DNA of 64,000 nt from Nocardioides ginsengisegetis (GTDB lineage Bacteria > Actinomycetota > Actinomycetes > Propionibacteriales > Nocardioidaceae). The first letter of the stretch is position 1. Every line of letters starts with the position of its first letter. The position numbers were made by a program, and so were the translations under genes. Of this stretch, positions 24,082-33,829 are shown in pieces. Location of the stretch: the NCBI RefSeq assembly GCF_014138045.1, contig NZ_JACGXA010000001.1, forward strand, positions 1,969,001 to 2,033,000, read 5' to 3'. Below the pieces are notes generated by a model, which saw only the letters and a program-made list of their open reading frames with translations, was not told the DNA's origin and did no database searches.

Positions 24082-25244
24082 TGGGCAAGATGCCGGCGGC
24101 CGTGATCGGGATCGGCCAGACCCACCACCGGGCCAAGCGCGAGGACGTCTCGATGGCGGGCCTGTGCCGCGAGGCCATGGACCGGGCACTCGAGGACGCC
24201 GGGCTCACCCTCGACGACATCGACGCGATCGTGGTCGGCAAGGCGCCGGACCTCTTCGAGGGCGTGATGATGCCCGAGCTCTTCCTCGCCGAGTCGCTCG
24301 GAGCGGCCGGCAAGCCGCTGCTGCGCGTGCACACGGCCGGCTCGGTCGGCGGCTCGACCGCGATCGTGGCCGCCTCCCTCGTCCAGGCCGGCGTGCACCG
24401 CCGCGTGCTGACGGTGGCGTTCGAGAAGCAGTCGGAGTCCAACGCGATGTGGGCGCTCTCGGTGCCGGTGCCGTTCAACATGCCGGTGCACGCTGGCGCG
24501 GGCGGCTACTTCGCCCCGCACGTGCGCTCCTACATCCGCCGCTCCAACGCACCCACCCACGTCGGCGCGATCGTGGCGGCCAAGGACCGGCAGAACGCCC
24601 TCCTCAACCCCTACGCCCACCTCCAGAACGAGGGCACGACCGTCGAGTCGGTGCTGGCCTCGCAGATGCTGTGGGACCCGATCCGCTACGACGAGACCTG
24701 CCCCTCCAGCGACGGCGCCTGCGCGATGGTGATCGCCGACGAGGACGCCGCCCGCGACGCCCTTGACCCGGCCTGGATCCACGGCACCGTCATGCGCTCC
24801 GAGGCCACCACCGCCGCGCAGCGCGACCAGGTCAACCCGCAGGCCGGCCGCGAGGCGGCGGCCCACCTCTGGAAGCAGGCCGGCATCACCAACCCGCTCG
24901 AGGAGATCGACGCGGCCGAGATCTACGTGCCGTTCTCGTGGTTCGAGCCGATGTGGCTGGAGAACCTCGGCTTCACGCCCGAGGGCGAGGGCTGGAAGCT
25001 CACCGAGTCCGGCGGCACGGCCATGGACGGCGTGCTCCCCGTCAACTGCTCGGGCGGCGTGCTGTCCTCCAACCCGATCGGTGCCTCCGGCATGCTGCGC
25101 TTCGCCGAGGCCGCCCTCCAGGTGCGCGGCCACGCCGGCGAGCACCAGGTCGACGGCGTACGACGGGCGCTGGGCCACGCCTACGGCGGCGGCTCGCAAT
25201 TCTTCGCCATGTGGGTCGTCGGGGCGGAACCGCCCGCCAACTAG
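24081..25244 (+). CDS. ltp3: SCP2-thiolase-like lipid-transfer protein / steroid aldolase (Ltp3-like)
   Basis: A 387-residue thiolase-fold protein. Visible landmarks are AVIGIGQTHHRAKREDVS at the start, RVHTAGSVGGSTAIVAAS, FEKQSESNAMWALS, and the C-terminal NCSGGVLSSNPIGASG and GHAYGGGSQFFAM. This is the Ltp3 pattern. With Ltp4 and the DUF35 protein it probably forms the heteromeric retro-aldolase for C24-branched sterol side chains. It closes a three-gene operon behind the perfect KstR-like site. Confidence 0.88.
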   Translation: MGKMPAAVIGIGQTHHRAKREDVSMAGLCREAMDRALEDAGLTLDDIDAIVVGKAPDLFEGVMMPELFLAESLGAAGKPLLRVHTAGSVGGSTAIVAASLVQAGVHRRVLTVAFEKQSESNAMWALSVPVPFNMPVHAGAGGYFAPHVRSYIRRSNAPTHVGAIVAAKDRQNALLNPYAHLQNEGTTVESVLASQMLWDPIRYDETCPSSDGACAMVIADEDAARDALDPAWIHGTVMRSEATTAAQRDQVNPQAGREAAAHLWKQAGITNPLEEIDAAEIYVPFSWFEPMWLENLGFTPEGEGWKLTESGGTAMDGVLPVNCSGGVLSSNPIGASGMLRFAEAALQVRGHAGEHQVDGVRRALGHAYGGGSQFFAMWVVGAEPPAN

Positions 25245-25277
25245 GTCGTCCTCGTGGGGGCTCCGTACGCTCGCCCC

Positions 25278-26045
25278 ATGATCGAGCTCCGCACCCCCAC
25301 CCAGATCGAGCAGATGCGTCCCGCCGGGCGCTTCGTCGCGGACGTCATCACCGCGCTCTCCGAGGCCGCGGACGTGGGCGTGAACCTGCTCGAGCTCGAC
25401 GCCCTGGCGCACCGGATGATCACCGAGCGCGGCGCCGAGTCGTGCTACCTCGACTACCACCCGAGCTTCGGCGCCTCGCCCTTCGGCAAGGTGCTGTGCA
25501 CGTCGGTCAACGACGCGGTCCTGCACGGGCTCCCCCACGACTACGTGCTCCAGGACGGCGACCTGCTCAGCGTCGACTTCGCGGCCAGCGTGGACGGCTG
25601 GGTCTCGGACTCGGCGTACAGCATGGTCGTCGGCACCCCGCGCCAGGAGGACCTCGACCTGATCGAGGTCACCGACCGGGCGCTGGCCGCGGGCATCGCC
25701 GCGGCCGTCGACGGCAACCGGATCGGCGACATCTCGCACGCCATCGCCACGGTGGCCCGCGAGGCCGACCTCAAGATCAACGTCCAGTTCGGCGGACACG
25801 GCGTGGGCCGCACCATGCACGGCGACCCGCACATCCCCAACGACGGGCGACCGGGCCGTGGCTTCCAGCTGCGGCCGGGCCTGGTGATCGCGATCGAGCC
25901 GTGGTTCCTGCACACGACCGACGAGATCTACACCGACGCCGACGGCTGGACGCTGCGCAGCGCCGACGGGTCGCGCGGCGCGCACATGGAGCATACCGTG
26001 GCCGTGACGGCCGACGGCCCGCTCGTCCTCACCGCCCGCGACTGA
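25278..26045 (+). CDS. map: Type I methionine aminopeptidase
   Basis: A 255-residue pita-bread-fold enzyme that removes initiator methionine. The di-metal ligands are visible: Asp in LLSVDFAASVDGWVSD (two Asp), His in GGHGVGRTMHGDP, Glu in LVIAIEPW and Glu in HMEHTVAV. The substrate histidine lies in LHGLPHDYVL. It has no SH3-like N-terminal extension. TACGCT lies 7 bases before the ATG, pointing to its own leaderless promoter. It is probably a second, accessory map copy, since it sits between the ltp and cyp125 units. Confidence 0.92.
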   Translation: MIELRTPTQIEQMRPAGRFVADVITALSEAADVGVNLLELDALAHRMITERGAESCYLDYHPSFGASPFGKVLCTSVNDAVLHGLPHDYVLQDGDLLSVDFAASVDGWVSDSAYSMVVGTPRQEDLDLIEVTDRALAAGIAAAVDGNRIGDISHAIATVAREADLKINVQFGGHGVGRTMHGDPHIPNDGRPGRGFQLRPGLVIAIEPWFLHTTDEIYTDADGWTLRSADGSRGAHMEHTVAVTADGPLVLTARD

Positions 26046-26056
26046 TCAGGCGGGGG

Positions 26057-27298
26057 TCAGGCGTACTTGACCTGCAGGTCCTTGATCCCGTTGATCCAGC
26101 CGGACCGCAACCGCGTGGGCTCGGACACCTTGGTCATGTCCGGCGCGAGGTCGGCGAGGGCGTCGAACATCAGCCGCACCTCCTGGCGGGCCAGGTTGGC
26201 GCCGATGCAGTAGTGCGCACCGTGGCCCCCGAAGGCGACGTGGGGGTTGGGGCTGCGGGTGATGTCGAAGCGGAAGGGGTCGGCGAACACGTCGTCGTCG
26301 TGGTTGGCCGACGCGTAGAACAGGCCGGCCCGCTGGCCCTTCCTGATCGTCACGCCGCCGATCTCGACGTCCGCGAGGGCGGTGCGCTGGAAGGACGTCA
26401 CGGGCGTGGCCCAGCGGATCACCTCGTCGACCATCGTCTCGGGCCGCTCGCGCTTCCAGAGCTCCCACTGGTCGGGGTTGTCGAGGAACGCGTTCATCCC
26501 GTGGGTGATCGCGTTGCGGGTGGTCTCGTTGCCGGCGACGGTCAGCATGATCACGAAGTAGCCGAACTCGTCGTCGGTGAGGCCGCGGCCCTCGTGGTCG
26601 GCGTTGATGAGCTTGGTGACGATGTCGTCGCGCGGGTTGGCCTTGCGGTCCGCGGCCAGCTCCATGGCGTAGCCGAGGATCTCGGCGGCCGCGACGTCCG
26701 GGTCCCCCTCGACGTCCGGGTCGTCGTAGGACAGCATCTGGTTGGACCACTCGAAGAGCTTGCGGCGGTCCTCCTGCGGCACGCCGATGAAGTCCGCGAT
26801 CGCCTGGAGCGGCAGCTCGGCGGCGACCTCCTCGACGAAGTTGCCCTCGCCCCGGGACACGGCGTCCTTGACGATCTTCTCGGCGCGCTCCTTCATCAGC
26901 TCCTCGAGCGCGTTGATCGCGCGGGGCGTGAAGCCGCGCGACACGATGTGCCGCATCAGGGTGTGCTCGGGGGCGTCCTGGTTGATGATCATCACCCGCT
27001 GGAGCTCCACCATGTCGCGGAGCATCCCCTCCTGGAAGCGGATGATCGCGCCGTTCTCCGCGTTGGACCACCGCTTGCTGTCCTTGGAGATCGCCGCGAC
27101 GTCGGCGTGCCGGGAGACCGCCCAGTAGCCGTTGCCGGACTCCTCCGACATGCCGTCGAAGGAGCCCGCCGCCTGCTCGACCCAGAAGACCGGCGCCTTG
27201 AGGCGCAGCGCCAGGAACTCCTCGTGCGGGATGCTCCGCTCGTTGGTGCCGGGGTCGGTGAAGTCGAATCCGGCGGGGACTACGTCGCTAGCGGTCAC
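26057..27298 (-). CDS. cyp125: Cytochrome P450 CYP125, steroid C26 monooxygenase
   Basis: A 413-residue P450. Heme loop [16 protein letters not shown] puts the thiolate at C364; the I-helix has [14 protein letters not shown] and the K-helix [23 protein letters not shown] at the start and the [17 protein letters not shown] end are CYP125 hallmarks. CYP125 oxidises cholest-4-en-3-one at C26 through alcohol and aldehyde to the acid, the first step of side-chain degradation. GTG 27298 is chosen because GAGGAG lies 9 bases upstream; it is one of the few leadered KstR-type genes here. It is divergent from fadA5 across two operators. Confidence 0.95.
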   Translation of the reverse strand: MTASDVVPAGFDFTDPGTNERSIPHEEFLALRLKAPVFWVEQAAGSFDGMSEESGNGYWAVSRHADVAAISKDSKRWSNAENGAIIRFQEGMLRDMVELQRVMIINQDAPEHTLMRHIVSRGFTPRAINALEELMKERAEKIVKDAVSRGEGNFVEEVAAELPLQAIADFIGVPQEDRRKLFEWSNQMLSYDDPDVEGDPDVAAAEILGYAMELAADRKANPRDDIVTKLINADHEGRGLTDDEFGYFVIMLTVAGNETTRNAITHGMNAFLDNPDQWELWKRERPETMVDEVIRWATPVTSFQRTALADVEIGGVTIRKGQRAGLFYASANHDDDVFADPFRFDITRSPNPHVAFGGHGAHYCIGANLARQEVRLMFDALADLAPDMTKVSEPTRLRSGWINGIKDLQVKYA

Positions 27299-27317
27299 GA
27301 TGCCTGCTCCTCGGTTC

Positions 27318-27331
27318 TGTAACACGTTCTA
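27318..27331. promoter_or_regulatory. KstR-like operator proximal to cyp125
   Basis: TGTAACACGTTCTA matches TnnAACnnGTTnnA at all fixed positions. It lies 20 bases upstream of the cyp125 GTG and 63 bases (centre to centre) from the fadA5-proximal site. Confidence 0.85.
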
Positions 27332-27362
27332 GTGGCGATCGTTACATACTCCCGGAATGTAG

Positions 27363-28568
<1,206 letters not shown>

Positions 28569-28599
28569 TCAGACCGGCGCCTGCGCCGTACGATCGGGC

Positions 28600-29037
28600 A
28601 TGGTCCGCCACCGCTTCCTCGTGCCGCTGCTCGCGTTGGCGTTCACCGGGGCCTGCAGCAACGGCGCCCACCCGGACACGGAGGTCGTGGACGCCGGGGG
28701 CACGAGCGTCCTCGTGCTCAAGGAGCTGGGCGAAGGCGGCAGCGCGGGTGTGGGCATCTTCGGAGACCTGCGCCTGGTCGGCGAGCGCTGCGTGGGCTTC
28801 GTGATGGGGCTGGAGACAGCGCTCCTCGTCTTCCCACCCCACACCTCGGTCTCCGGCTCGGGCGCCGACGTCGTCATCCACGTCCAGGGCACGGACCTGC
28901 GGCTTGGTGAACACTTCACCGGCGGCTCGCGCTCAGGCGCCCCCGAGCCGCTGTCGCACTTCGGTGATCTGGGCAAGCAGATCCCCTCGTCCTGCCGCGG
29001 ATTGCCGGCGGTGGCCTACACGCCGGATCCTCACTAG
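28600..29037 (+). CDS. Putative lipoprotein
   Basis: A 145-residue protein with signal peptide and lipobox LAFTGAC (Cys near residue 19). The mature domain has strands such as CVGFVMG, ALLVFPPHTSVSGSG and VVIHVQGTDLRLGEHFTGG, with a second Cys near the end (SSCRGLP). Family not recognised. TACGAT lies 6 bases before the ATG. It converges on HNH copy 2 with an 11-base gap. Confidence 0.65.
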   Translation: MVRHRFLVPLLALAFTGACSNGAHPDTEVVDAGGTSVLVLKELGEGGSAGVGIFGDLRLVGERCVGFVMGLETALLVFPPHTSVSGSGADVVIHVQGTDLRLGEHFTGGSRSGAPEPLSHFGDLGKQIPSSCRGLPAVAYTPDPH

Positions 29038-29048
29038 GTCCGGCCGGC

Positions 29049-30284
29049 CTATGTCCGCCTGGTGAAGGCGACCTTCCCGCCGGCCTGTTTGGTCATCGTG
29101 AACTTCGGATCATGCGCCCGGGCGTGGTGGTGCGGGCACAGGAGCATGCCGTCGGTGTTGGTCTCCCCGCCCTCGCTCCAGGGGATCGGGTGGTGTCCGT
29201 GACAGAGCCCCGGCGGCCAATCACACCCCTCCGCGTTGCAGCCGCCCTGCTCGATCGCCATCGCAATCCGCTGGGACTCGCTGTGGAACCGGCGCTTGCG
29301 ACCCAGGTCCAACACCTGAGACTTGCCGCCGAGCACGGCGGGGATGATCCCGGCCTCACAGGCCAGCCGCCGCGCCTGGCCGGCGGTGATCCGCTCACCG
29401 GTGTCCAGGGAGGCTGCTTTGAGGCCGCCCATCAGGGTGGAGATGTCCATCGTCACCACGACGGTTGCGTTGACGCCGCCGGCCTTGGGGAGCTTCTTGG
29501 TCGGGTAGCGCTCGATCAGCTCGACGAACGCCTGCCCCATCCGCTCCGCACTGGGTCGGCGCTCGCCGAGGCCGCCGTCGACGGCGGCGCGGTGCTTCGG
29601 CGCCGCGAAAGCCAGCAGCGCCTTCTTCAACATCGCGGCCTGCGCCGACGGCAGCGTGAACCGGCCGTGCACCTTGCCGTGCCCGTCGTCGGTCATGGTG
29701 AGTTTCGTGGACCGGGCCGCGTCACGCTCCTCGTCCTCGAGCTGCTTGGCCTCGTGGGCCTCGGCGGCCTCGGGGTCCAGGAACTCCAGGATCCGCCGAC
29801 CCAGCCTCTTCAACGCCTGCGCGTCGTGCTCGGCGGCGAACTTGATCAGCATCGCCTCGGCCTCGTCGCGATGCTCGGCCGGGAGGACCTCGACCGCATC
29901 GACGATCACCCGGGCCTGCTCGACCAGGACGTCGCCCGCGGCCACCGCCGTACGCAGGGCCGGCCGGGCCGCGAGCACGACCGCGAGCCGCATCTTCCCG
30001 TGCGCGGAGGTCCGGGTCTGGTGGGTGGCATACGCCCAGAAGTTGGTCGTCGAGGTCGCTCCGACCGAGTCCCCGACGCCGACGGTCTTGGCGTGCTCGG
30101 CGACCCGCATCTCCAGCTCAGCGAGCTGGGCGGACAGCCGGGTCACCGCCGTGAGGGTCGCGGCGGACTCCTCCGGCGACATCGACCACAACGACACATC
30201 GGTCAGGCCCGCAAGCTGCGACTGCATGGCCTCGACAGCGCGCGACACCTGGTGTCGAGGCGGCTGCTGGACCATCGCTGTCAT
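29049..30284 (-). CDS. DUF222 / HNH endonuclease protein (13E12-like), copy 2
   Basis: A 411-residue twin of the product of 10624-11859: same length, near-identical from about residue 62 on, including all zinc and HNH residues (CNAEGCDW, CHGHHPIPW, LCPHHHARAHD). Residues 18-60 differ strongly (QSQLAGLTDVSLWSMS against HASFDEVSDSSLWSMS), which suggests that either the N-terminus diverges under selection or a conversion tract covers only the rest. Target unknown. Confidence 0.85.
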   Translation of the reverse strand: MTAMVQQPPRHQVSRAVEAMQSQLAGLTDVSLWSMSPEESAATLTAVTRLSAQLAELEMRVAEHAKTVGVGDSVGATSTTNFWAYATHQTRTSAHGKMRLAVVLAARPALRTAVAAGDVLVEQARVIVDAVEVLPAEHRDEAEAMLIKFAAEHDAQALKRLGRRILEFLDPEAAEAHEAKQLEDEERDAARSTKLTMTDDGHGKVHGRFTLPSAQAAMLKKALLAFAAPKHRAAVDGGLGERRPSAERMGQAFVELIERYPTKKLPKAGGVNATVVVTMDISTLMGGLKAASLDTGERITAGQARRLACEAGIIPAVLGGKSQVLDLGRKRRFHSESQRIAMAIEQGGCNAEGCDWPPGLCHGHHPIPWSEGGETNTDGMLLCPHHHARAHDPKFTMTKQAGGKVAFTRRT

Positions 30285-30406
30285 GGGTCAACTCAACACG
30301 TGACCACCGACAATTTCGGGCCTGAAAGCCACCTATCCACAGCGTTGGAAAGTAAAGCTTTGAACCTCGATCACAACGGTCGAGCAAGGTGACCGCAAGC
30401 AGGGAA

Positions 30407-30439
30407 GCAGGGTCCGGAGGCACCTCGTGCGAACCCTGC
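30407..30439. other. Conserved nested stem-loop in the 5' flank of HNH copy 2
   Basis: Outer stem GCAGGGT/ACCCTGC is one pair longer than in copy 1, around the same GCAC-CTC-GTGC inner hairpin. The T in place of C extends the stem, a change that favours pairing and hints that structure matters. Confidence 0.55.
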
Positions 30440-30571
30440 GGCGACCAAGGAAATTCTGTAAATACGCCCGGAAGGCGCGAGCCCCCGCAGCCGACATCGG
30501 CGCGTAGGGCCGCACAGATCTAGTCACGAGCGACCATTGTCGGCACCCCACCCCACTGCCACCCTGATCCT

Positions 30572-31420
30572 GTGGTCAGGCGCTGGATCGCGGTCGTGCT
30601 GGCTGCCGTGCTGGCCGGCGGGTTGCTCGCGGCCTGCAGCGCCTCCGTCCAGACCGGCAGCGAGCCACGACCCGGGCCCATCAACGTCACCGGCCCCGAC
30701 GCGGACCTCGCCGACCCGGGGAAGGCACAGGGTCACGTCTGCCGACGGGTGGCGCCCCGGGACATCGCCGATCCGGACTACTGGTTCGACGACTCCCCCG
30801 TCGTACCGTGCTCGCAGCCGCACAACGTCGAGACCGTGGCCGTGCTGGACGCCGCGGCCCCATCGGTCAGCGAGGCCAAGCACGCGCGGTCCGTCTGCTG
30901 GGAGCTCGCGTTGCGCTACGTCGGCATCGACGAGACGCACTGGATCCCCTGGCAGCCGCTGGTGTTCCTGCCGAGCCGCGCGCAGGTGGTCGCGGGTGGC
31001 ACCGCCACCGTGCGGTGTGACATCGCCTTCCCGCTCAGCGACCGCCCGCTGCGCGTTCGCCGTACGACGTGGACGGCGCGGGACGCTGCGCACCGCCACG
31101 CCGAGGCGCTGTGGGCCTGCACCGACAGCGACCCCCGCACCGGCACGCTCTCGTACCTCCCGTGCACGCGGCCGCACCGGTTCGAGGCGACGGGACGGCT
31201 GGCGCTGCTCTTCGAGCTCCCCCGCTACCCGTCACCTGCCCGGCTCGAGCGCGAGGAGAGCCAGTGCCTCCATGGCCTCCCCGCGCGCCAGCGCCGCCGC
31301 GGGATCGAGGCCATCGCCGCCTGGGACAGCCCGAAAGGCTTCACCGGCGGCATCCTCGCCGGGGTCTGCTTCGTGCACCGCACCGACGGGCGGCCCCTCC
31401 CGCCGCGTCAGGCCCCGTAG
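30572..31420 (+). CDS. Lipoprotein with septum-formation-like domains
   Basis: A 282-residue lipoprotein: signal peptide with lipobox LLAAC (Cys near 22). Two similar halves carry a Cys-Ser/Thr-x-Pro-His motif (VVPCSQPHNVETVAV near 82 and YLPCTRPHRFEATG near 195), typical of the actinobacterial 'septum formation' family PF13845. The name is historical and the role unclear. Start is GTG 30572. Its 3' end overlaps the converging SDR gene by 13 bases. Confidence 0.7.
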   Translation: MVRRWIAVVLAAVLAGGLLAACSASVQTGSEPRPGPINVTGPDADLADPGKAQGHVCRRVAPRDIADPDYWFDDSPVVPCSQPHNVETVAVLDAAAPSVSEAKHARSVCWELALRYVGIDETHWIPWQPLVFLPSRAQVVAGGTATVRCDIAFPLSDRPLRVRRTTWTARDAAHRHAEALWACTDSDPRTGTLSYLPCTRPHRFEATGRLALLFELPRYPSPARLEREESQCLHGLPARQRRRGIEAIAAWDSPKGFTGGILAGVCFVHRTDGRPLPPRQAP

Positions 31421-32289
31421 ACGGGCTCGGGCTCGGGGCCCTCCGCGATCAGCCCGCGCACCGCTGGCCCCACGGAGCCGGCGTCCCAGCGGGCCCCGGC
31501 GTCGGCCGACGGCCCGTGCCGCCAGCCCGTCTCCAGCGTGATCCGGGTGCCGTCGATCTCGATGACCCGGCCGGTGACGTCGCCGGCCTCCTCCGAGGCG
31601 AGCCACGCAACGACAGGTGAGTTGTCCTCGGGGAGCGCCATGGCGGAGGTGTCGAAGGCACCCTCGGTCATCCGTGTCCGGGCGACCGGAGCGATCGCGT
31701 TGACGGTGACGCCGTACCGCCCGAGCTCCTGGGCCGCGACCAGCGTGAGCCCGGCGATCCCCGCCTTCGCGGCGGAGTACGTCGCCTGGCCGACCGAGCC
31801 CTGCAGCCCGGCACCCGACGAGGTGTTGATGACCCGGGCCGCACGCTGACGGCCCTCCTTGGCCTCGTTCCGCCACCAGGCCCCGGCGTGCCGGAGCGGC
31901 GCGAAGTGGCCCTTGAGGTGCACGCGGATGACGGCGTCCCACTCCTCCTCGGAGGTGTTGACGAGCATCCGGTCCCGGACGAAACCGGCGTTGTTGACGA
32001 GGATGTCGAGACCGCCGTACGCCTCGATCGCCTGCCGCACCATCGCCTCCGCCTGGTCGAAGTCGGCGACGTCCACAGCGTTGGCGACGGCCCGTCCGCC
32101 GGCAGCCTCGATCTCCGCGACGACCTCGTCCGCGGGCGACTCCCCCGTCCCCTCGCCCGCCAGCGAGACGCCGTAGTCGTTGACGACCACCGCCGCCCCG
32201 TGCCGGGCGAGTTCCAGCGCGTGGGCCCGTCCGATGCCGCGGCCGGCGCCGGTCACGATCGCGACGCGCCCCTCGAGAAGCCTGCTCAC
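31408..32289 (-). CDS. Short-chain dehydrogenase of the KstR2 regulon (Rv3548c-like)
   Basis: A 293-residue SDR. NAD(P) motif TGAGRGIGRAHA (about 13-24), NNAG near 97, and catalytic Ser with YSAAKAG (about 165-171). The length exceeds the classical 250 residues through a C-terminal extension, as in Rv3548c. The GTG start overlaps the stop of the next SDR gene (GTGA). Gene order, two SDRs divergent from echA20-ipdA-ipdB-ipdC, is the same as Rv3548c to Rv3553. It probably acts on a CoA ester from rings C/D; the exact step is not established. Confidence 0.85.
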   Translation of the reverse strand: MSRLLEGRVAIVTGAGRGIGRAHALELARHGAAVVVNDYGVSLAGEGTGESPADEVVAEIEAAGGRAVANAVDVADFDQAEAMVRQAIEAYGGLDILVNNAGFVRDRMLVNTSEEEWDAVIRVHLKGHFAPLRHAGAWWRNEAKEGRQRAARVINTSSGAGLQGSVGQATYSAAKAGIAGLTLVAAQELGRYGVTVNAIAPVARTRMTEGAFDTSAMALPEDNSPVVAWLASEEAGDVTGRVIEIDGTRITLETGWRHGPSADAGARWDAGSVGPAVRGLIAEGPEPEPVYGA

Positions 32290-33047
32290 CGGGTCTCCTT
32301 CACTGCCGTCAGGAATGCCGGCGGCTCTCCTCCGCCGTGGCACGCGATCCGCGCGCCCGAGACGTACGACGCGAGGTCGCTGGCCAGGAACGCCGCGACG
32401 TGGCCGACCTCCTCGGGCCGGGCCATCCGGCCGAGCGGAATCGTGCGCTCGATGGCGGCGACGCCGTCGTCGCCGCCATAGTGGTCGTCGGTGTCGTCGG
32501 TGCGGCACAGCCCGACGTCGACGGCGTTCATCCGGACCCTCGGCGCCCACTCGATCGCGAGCGAGGTGGTCAACGCGTCGAGGCCGGCCTTCGCTGCGCC
32601 GTACGCCGCGGTGCCGGGCGAGGGCCGCGTGGCCGAGATCGAGGAGATGTTCACGATCGAGCCCCCGGACTCCTGGCGCTGCATGACCGCGTTGGCGGCC
32701 TGCGCGACCAGCAGCGGCCCGAGCAGGTTGAGCCCGACGACCTTCTCGTGGAAGCGCGCCGAGGCCACGGCCGCCAGCGCGTACGGCGCTCCCCCGGCGT
32801 TGTTCACCAGCACGTCGAGCCGTCCGTGGGCAGCCACCACGGCGTCGACCAGCCCGCGCACCGACTCGGCATCGCGGACGTCGCAGACGTGGTGGGTGGT
32901 CCCGGGGGGCGGCTCGACCGGGGTGCGCGAGCAGGTGATGACCGTGGCGCCGGCGGCCAGGAACACCTCGGTGATCCCGAGGCCGATCCCGCGCGTGCCG
33001 CCGGTGACGAGCACGACGCGACCGGCGAGGTCCAGGGTCAGGGACAT
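32286..33047 (-). CDS. Short-chain dehydrogenase of the KstR2 regulon (Rv3549c-like)
   Basis: A 253-residue classical SDR with VTGGTRGIGLGI (about 15-26), NNAGGAPYA, NISSISATRPSPG and YGAAKAG. It heads a two-gene unit on the minus strand; the ATG lies 17 bases from the KstR2-like site shared with echA20. Position and partner genes match Rv3549c. Substrate unproven. Confidence 0.85.
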   Translation of the reverse strand: MSLTLDLAGRVVLVTGGTRGIGLGITEVFLAAGATVITCSRTPVEPPPGTTHHVCDVRDAESVRGLVDAVVAAHGRLDVLVNNAGGAPYALAAVASARFHEKVVGLNLLGPLLVAQAANAVMQRQESGGSIVNISSISATRPSPGTAAYGAAKAGLDALTTSLAIEWAPRVRMNAVDVGLCRTDDTDDHYGGDDGVAAIERTIPLGRMARPEEVGHVAAFLASDLASYVSGARIACHGGGEPPAFLTAVKETR

Positions 33048-33063
33048 GCTGACGACCCTACCA

Positions 33064-33077
33064 AGCAAGTGTTAGGT
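33064..33077. promoter_or_regulatory. KstR2-like operator between the SDR genes and echA20
   Basis: AGCAAGTGTTAGGT fits the KstR2 motif AnCAAGnnCTTGnT at 8 of 10 fixed positions. It lies inside a wider symmetric CCTA...TAGG frame (33057-33076). It is 8 bases before the echA20 ATG and overlaps a TAGGTT -10-like box. Confidence 0.7.
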
Positions 33078-33085
33078 TGGCACGC

Positions 33086-33829
33086 ATGGGCATCACCTCC
33101 GAGCTCCGTCCCGACGGCATCCGGGTCGTCACGATGGAGCACCCGCCGGTCAACGCGCTGACGGTCCAGGGCTGGTTCGACGTGGCCGCCGCCCTCGACG
33201 AGGCCGGTCGCGATCACGACACGCACGTGGTCGTCCTGAGGGCGGAGGGTCGCGGCTTCAATGCCGGGGTCGACATCAAGGAGATGCAGCAGACCAGCGG
33301 GTTCGACGCGCTGATCGGCGCCAACAAGGGCTGCTTCGCGGCGTTCCGCGCGGTCTACGAGTGCGCGGTCCCGGTGATCGCGGCCGTGCACGGCTTCTGC
33401 CTCGGCGGCGGGATCGGGCTCGTCGGCAACGCCGACTGCATCGTGGCCAGCGACGACGCCTACTTCGGCGTCCCGGAGGTCGACCGCGGCGCGCTCGGCG
33501 CGGCCACCCACCTCGCCCGGATGGTGCCGCCGCACCTGATGCGCACCCTCTACTTCACCGGCCGCACCATCACCGCCGCCGACCTCGTCCCGCACGGCTC
33601 GGTCCTCGAGGTGGTCCCCGGCGACCGGCTCGACGAGACCGCGCTCGCGATCGCCGCCGAGATCGCCGCCAAGGACACCCGCGTCATCCGGGCCGCCAAG
33701 GAGGCGCTCAACGGGATCGACCCCGTCGACGTCAACAAGAGCTACCGCTTCGAGCAGGGCTTCACCTTCGAGCTCAACCTCGCCGGCGTCGCCGACGAGC
33801 TGCGCGACGACTTCGTGAGGAAGCAGTGA
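33086..33829 (+). CDS. echA20: Ring-D-opening crotonase (EchA20-like)
   Basis: A 247-residue crotonase-fold protein, the same length as mycobacterial EchA20, sharing RAEGRGFNAGVDIKEMQ, NKGCFAAFRAVYECAVPV, GFCLGGGIGLVGNAD and DTRVIRAAKEALNGID. EchA20 hydrolytically opens ring D of the indanone-derived CoA ester, feeding IpdAB (family knowledge). ATG 33086 is chosen; a TTG at 33077 lies at the edge of the operator. GTGA overlap to ipdA. Confidence 0.92.
   Translation: MGITSELRPDGIRVVTMEHPPVNALTVQGWFDVAAALDEAGRDHDTHVVVLRAEGRGFNAGVDIKEMQQTSGFDALIGANKGCFAAFRAVYECAVPVIAAVHGFCLGGGIGLVGNADCIVASDDAYFGVPEVDRGALGAATHLARMVPPHLMRTLYFTGRTITAADLVPHGSVLEVVPGDRLDETALAIAAEIAAKDTRVIRAAKEALNGIDPVDVNKSYRFEQGFTFELNLAGVADELRDDFVRKQ

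Larger units (their letters stand above)
29047..30515. repeat. Dispersed DUF222-HNH module, copy 2
   Basis: Second copy of the module at 10622-12090. The 5' flank aligns through TTGAA-CCTCG, GGCGACCG/GGTGACCG, the stem-loop block and the terminal CGCAGCC...TCGGCG. Borders are estimates by eye. Confidence 0.65.
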
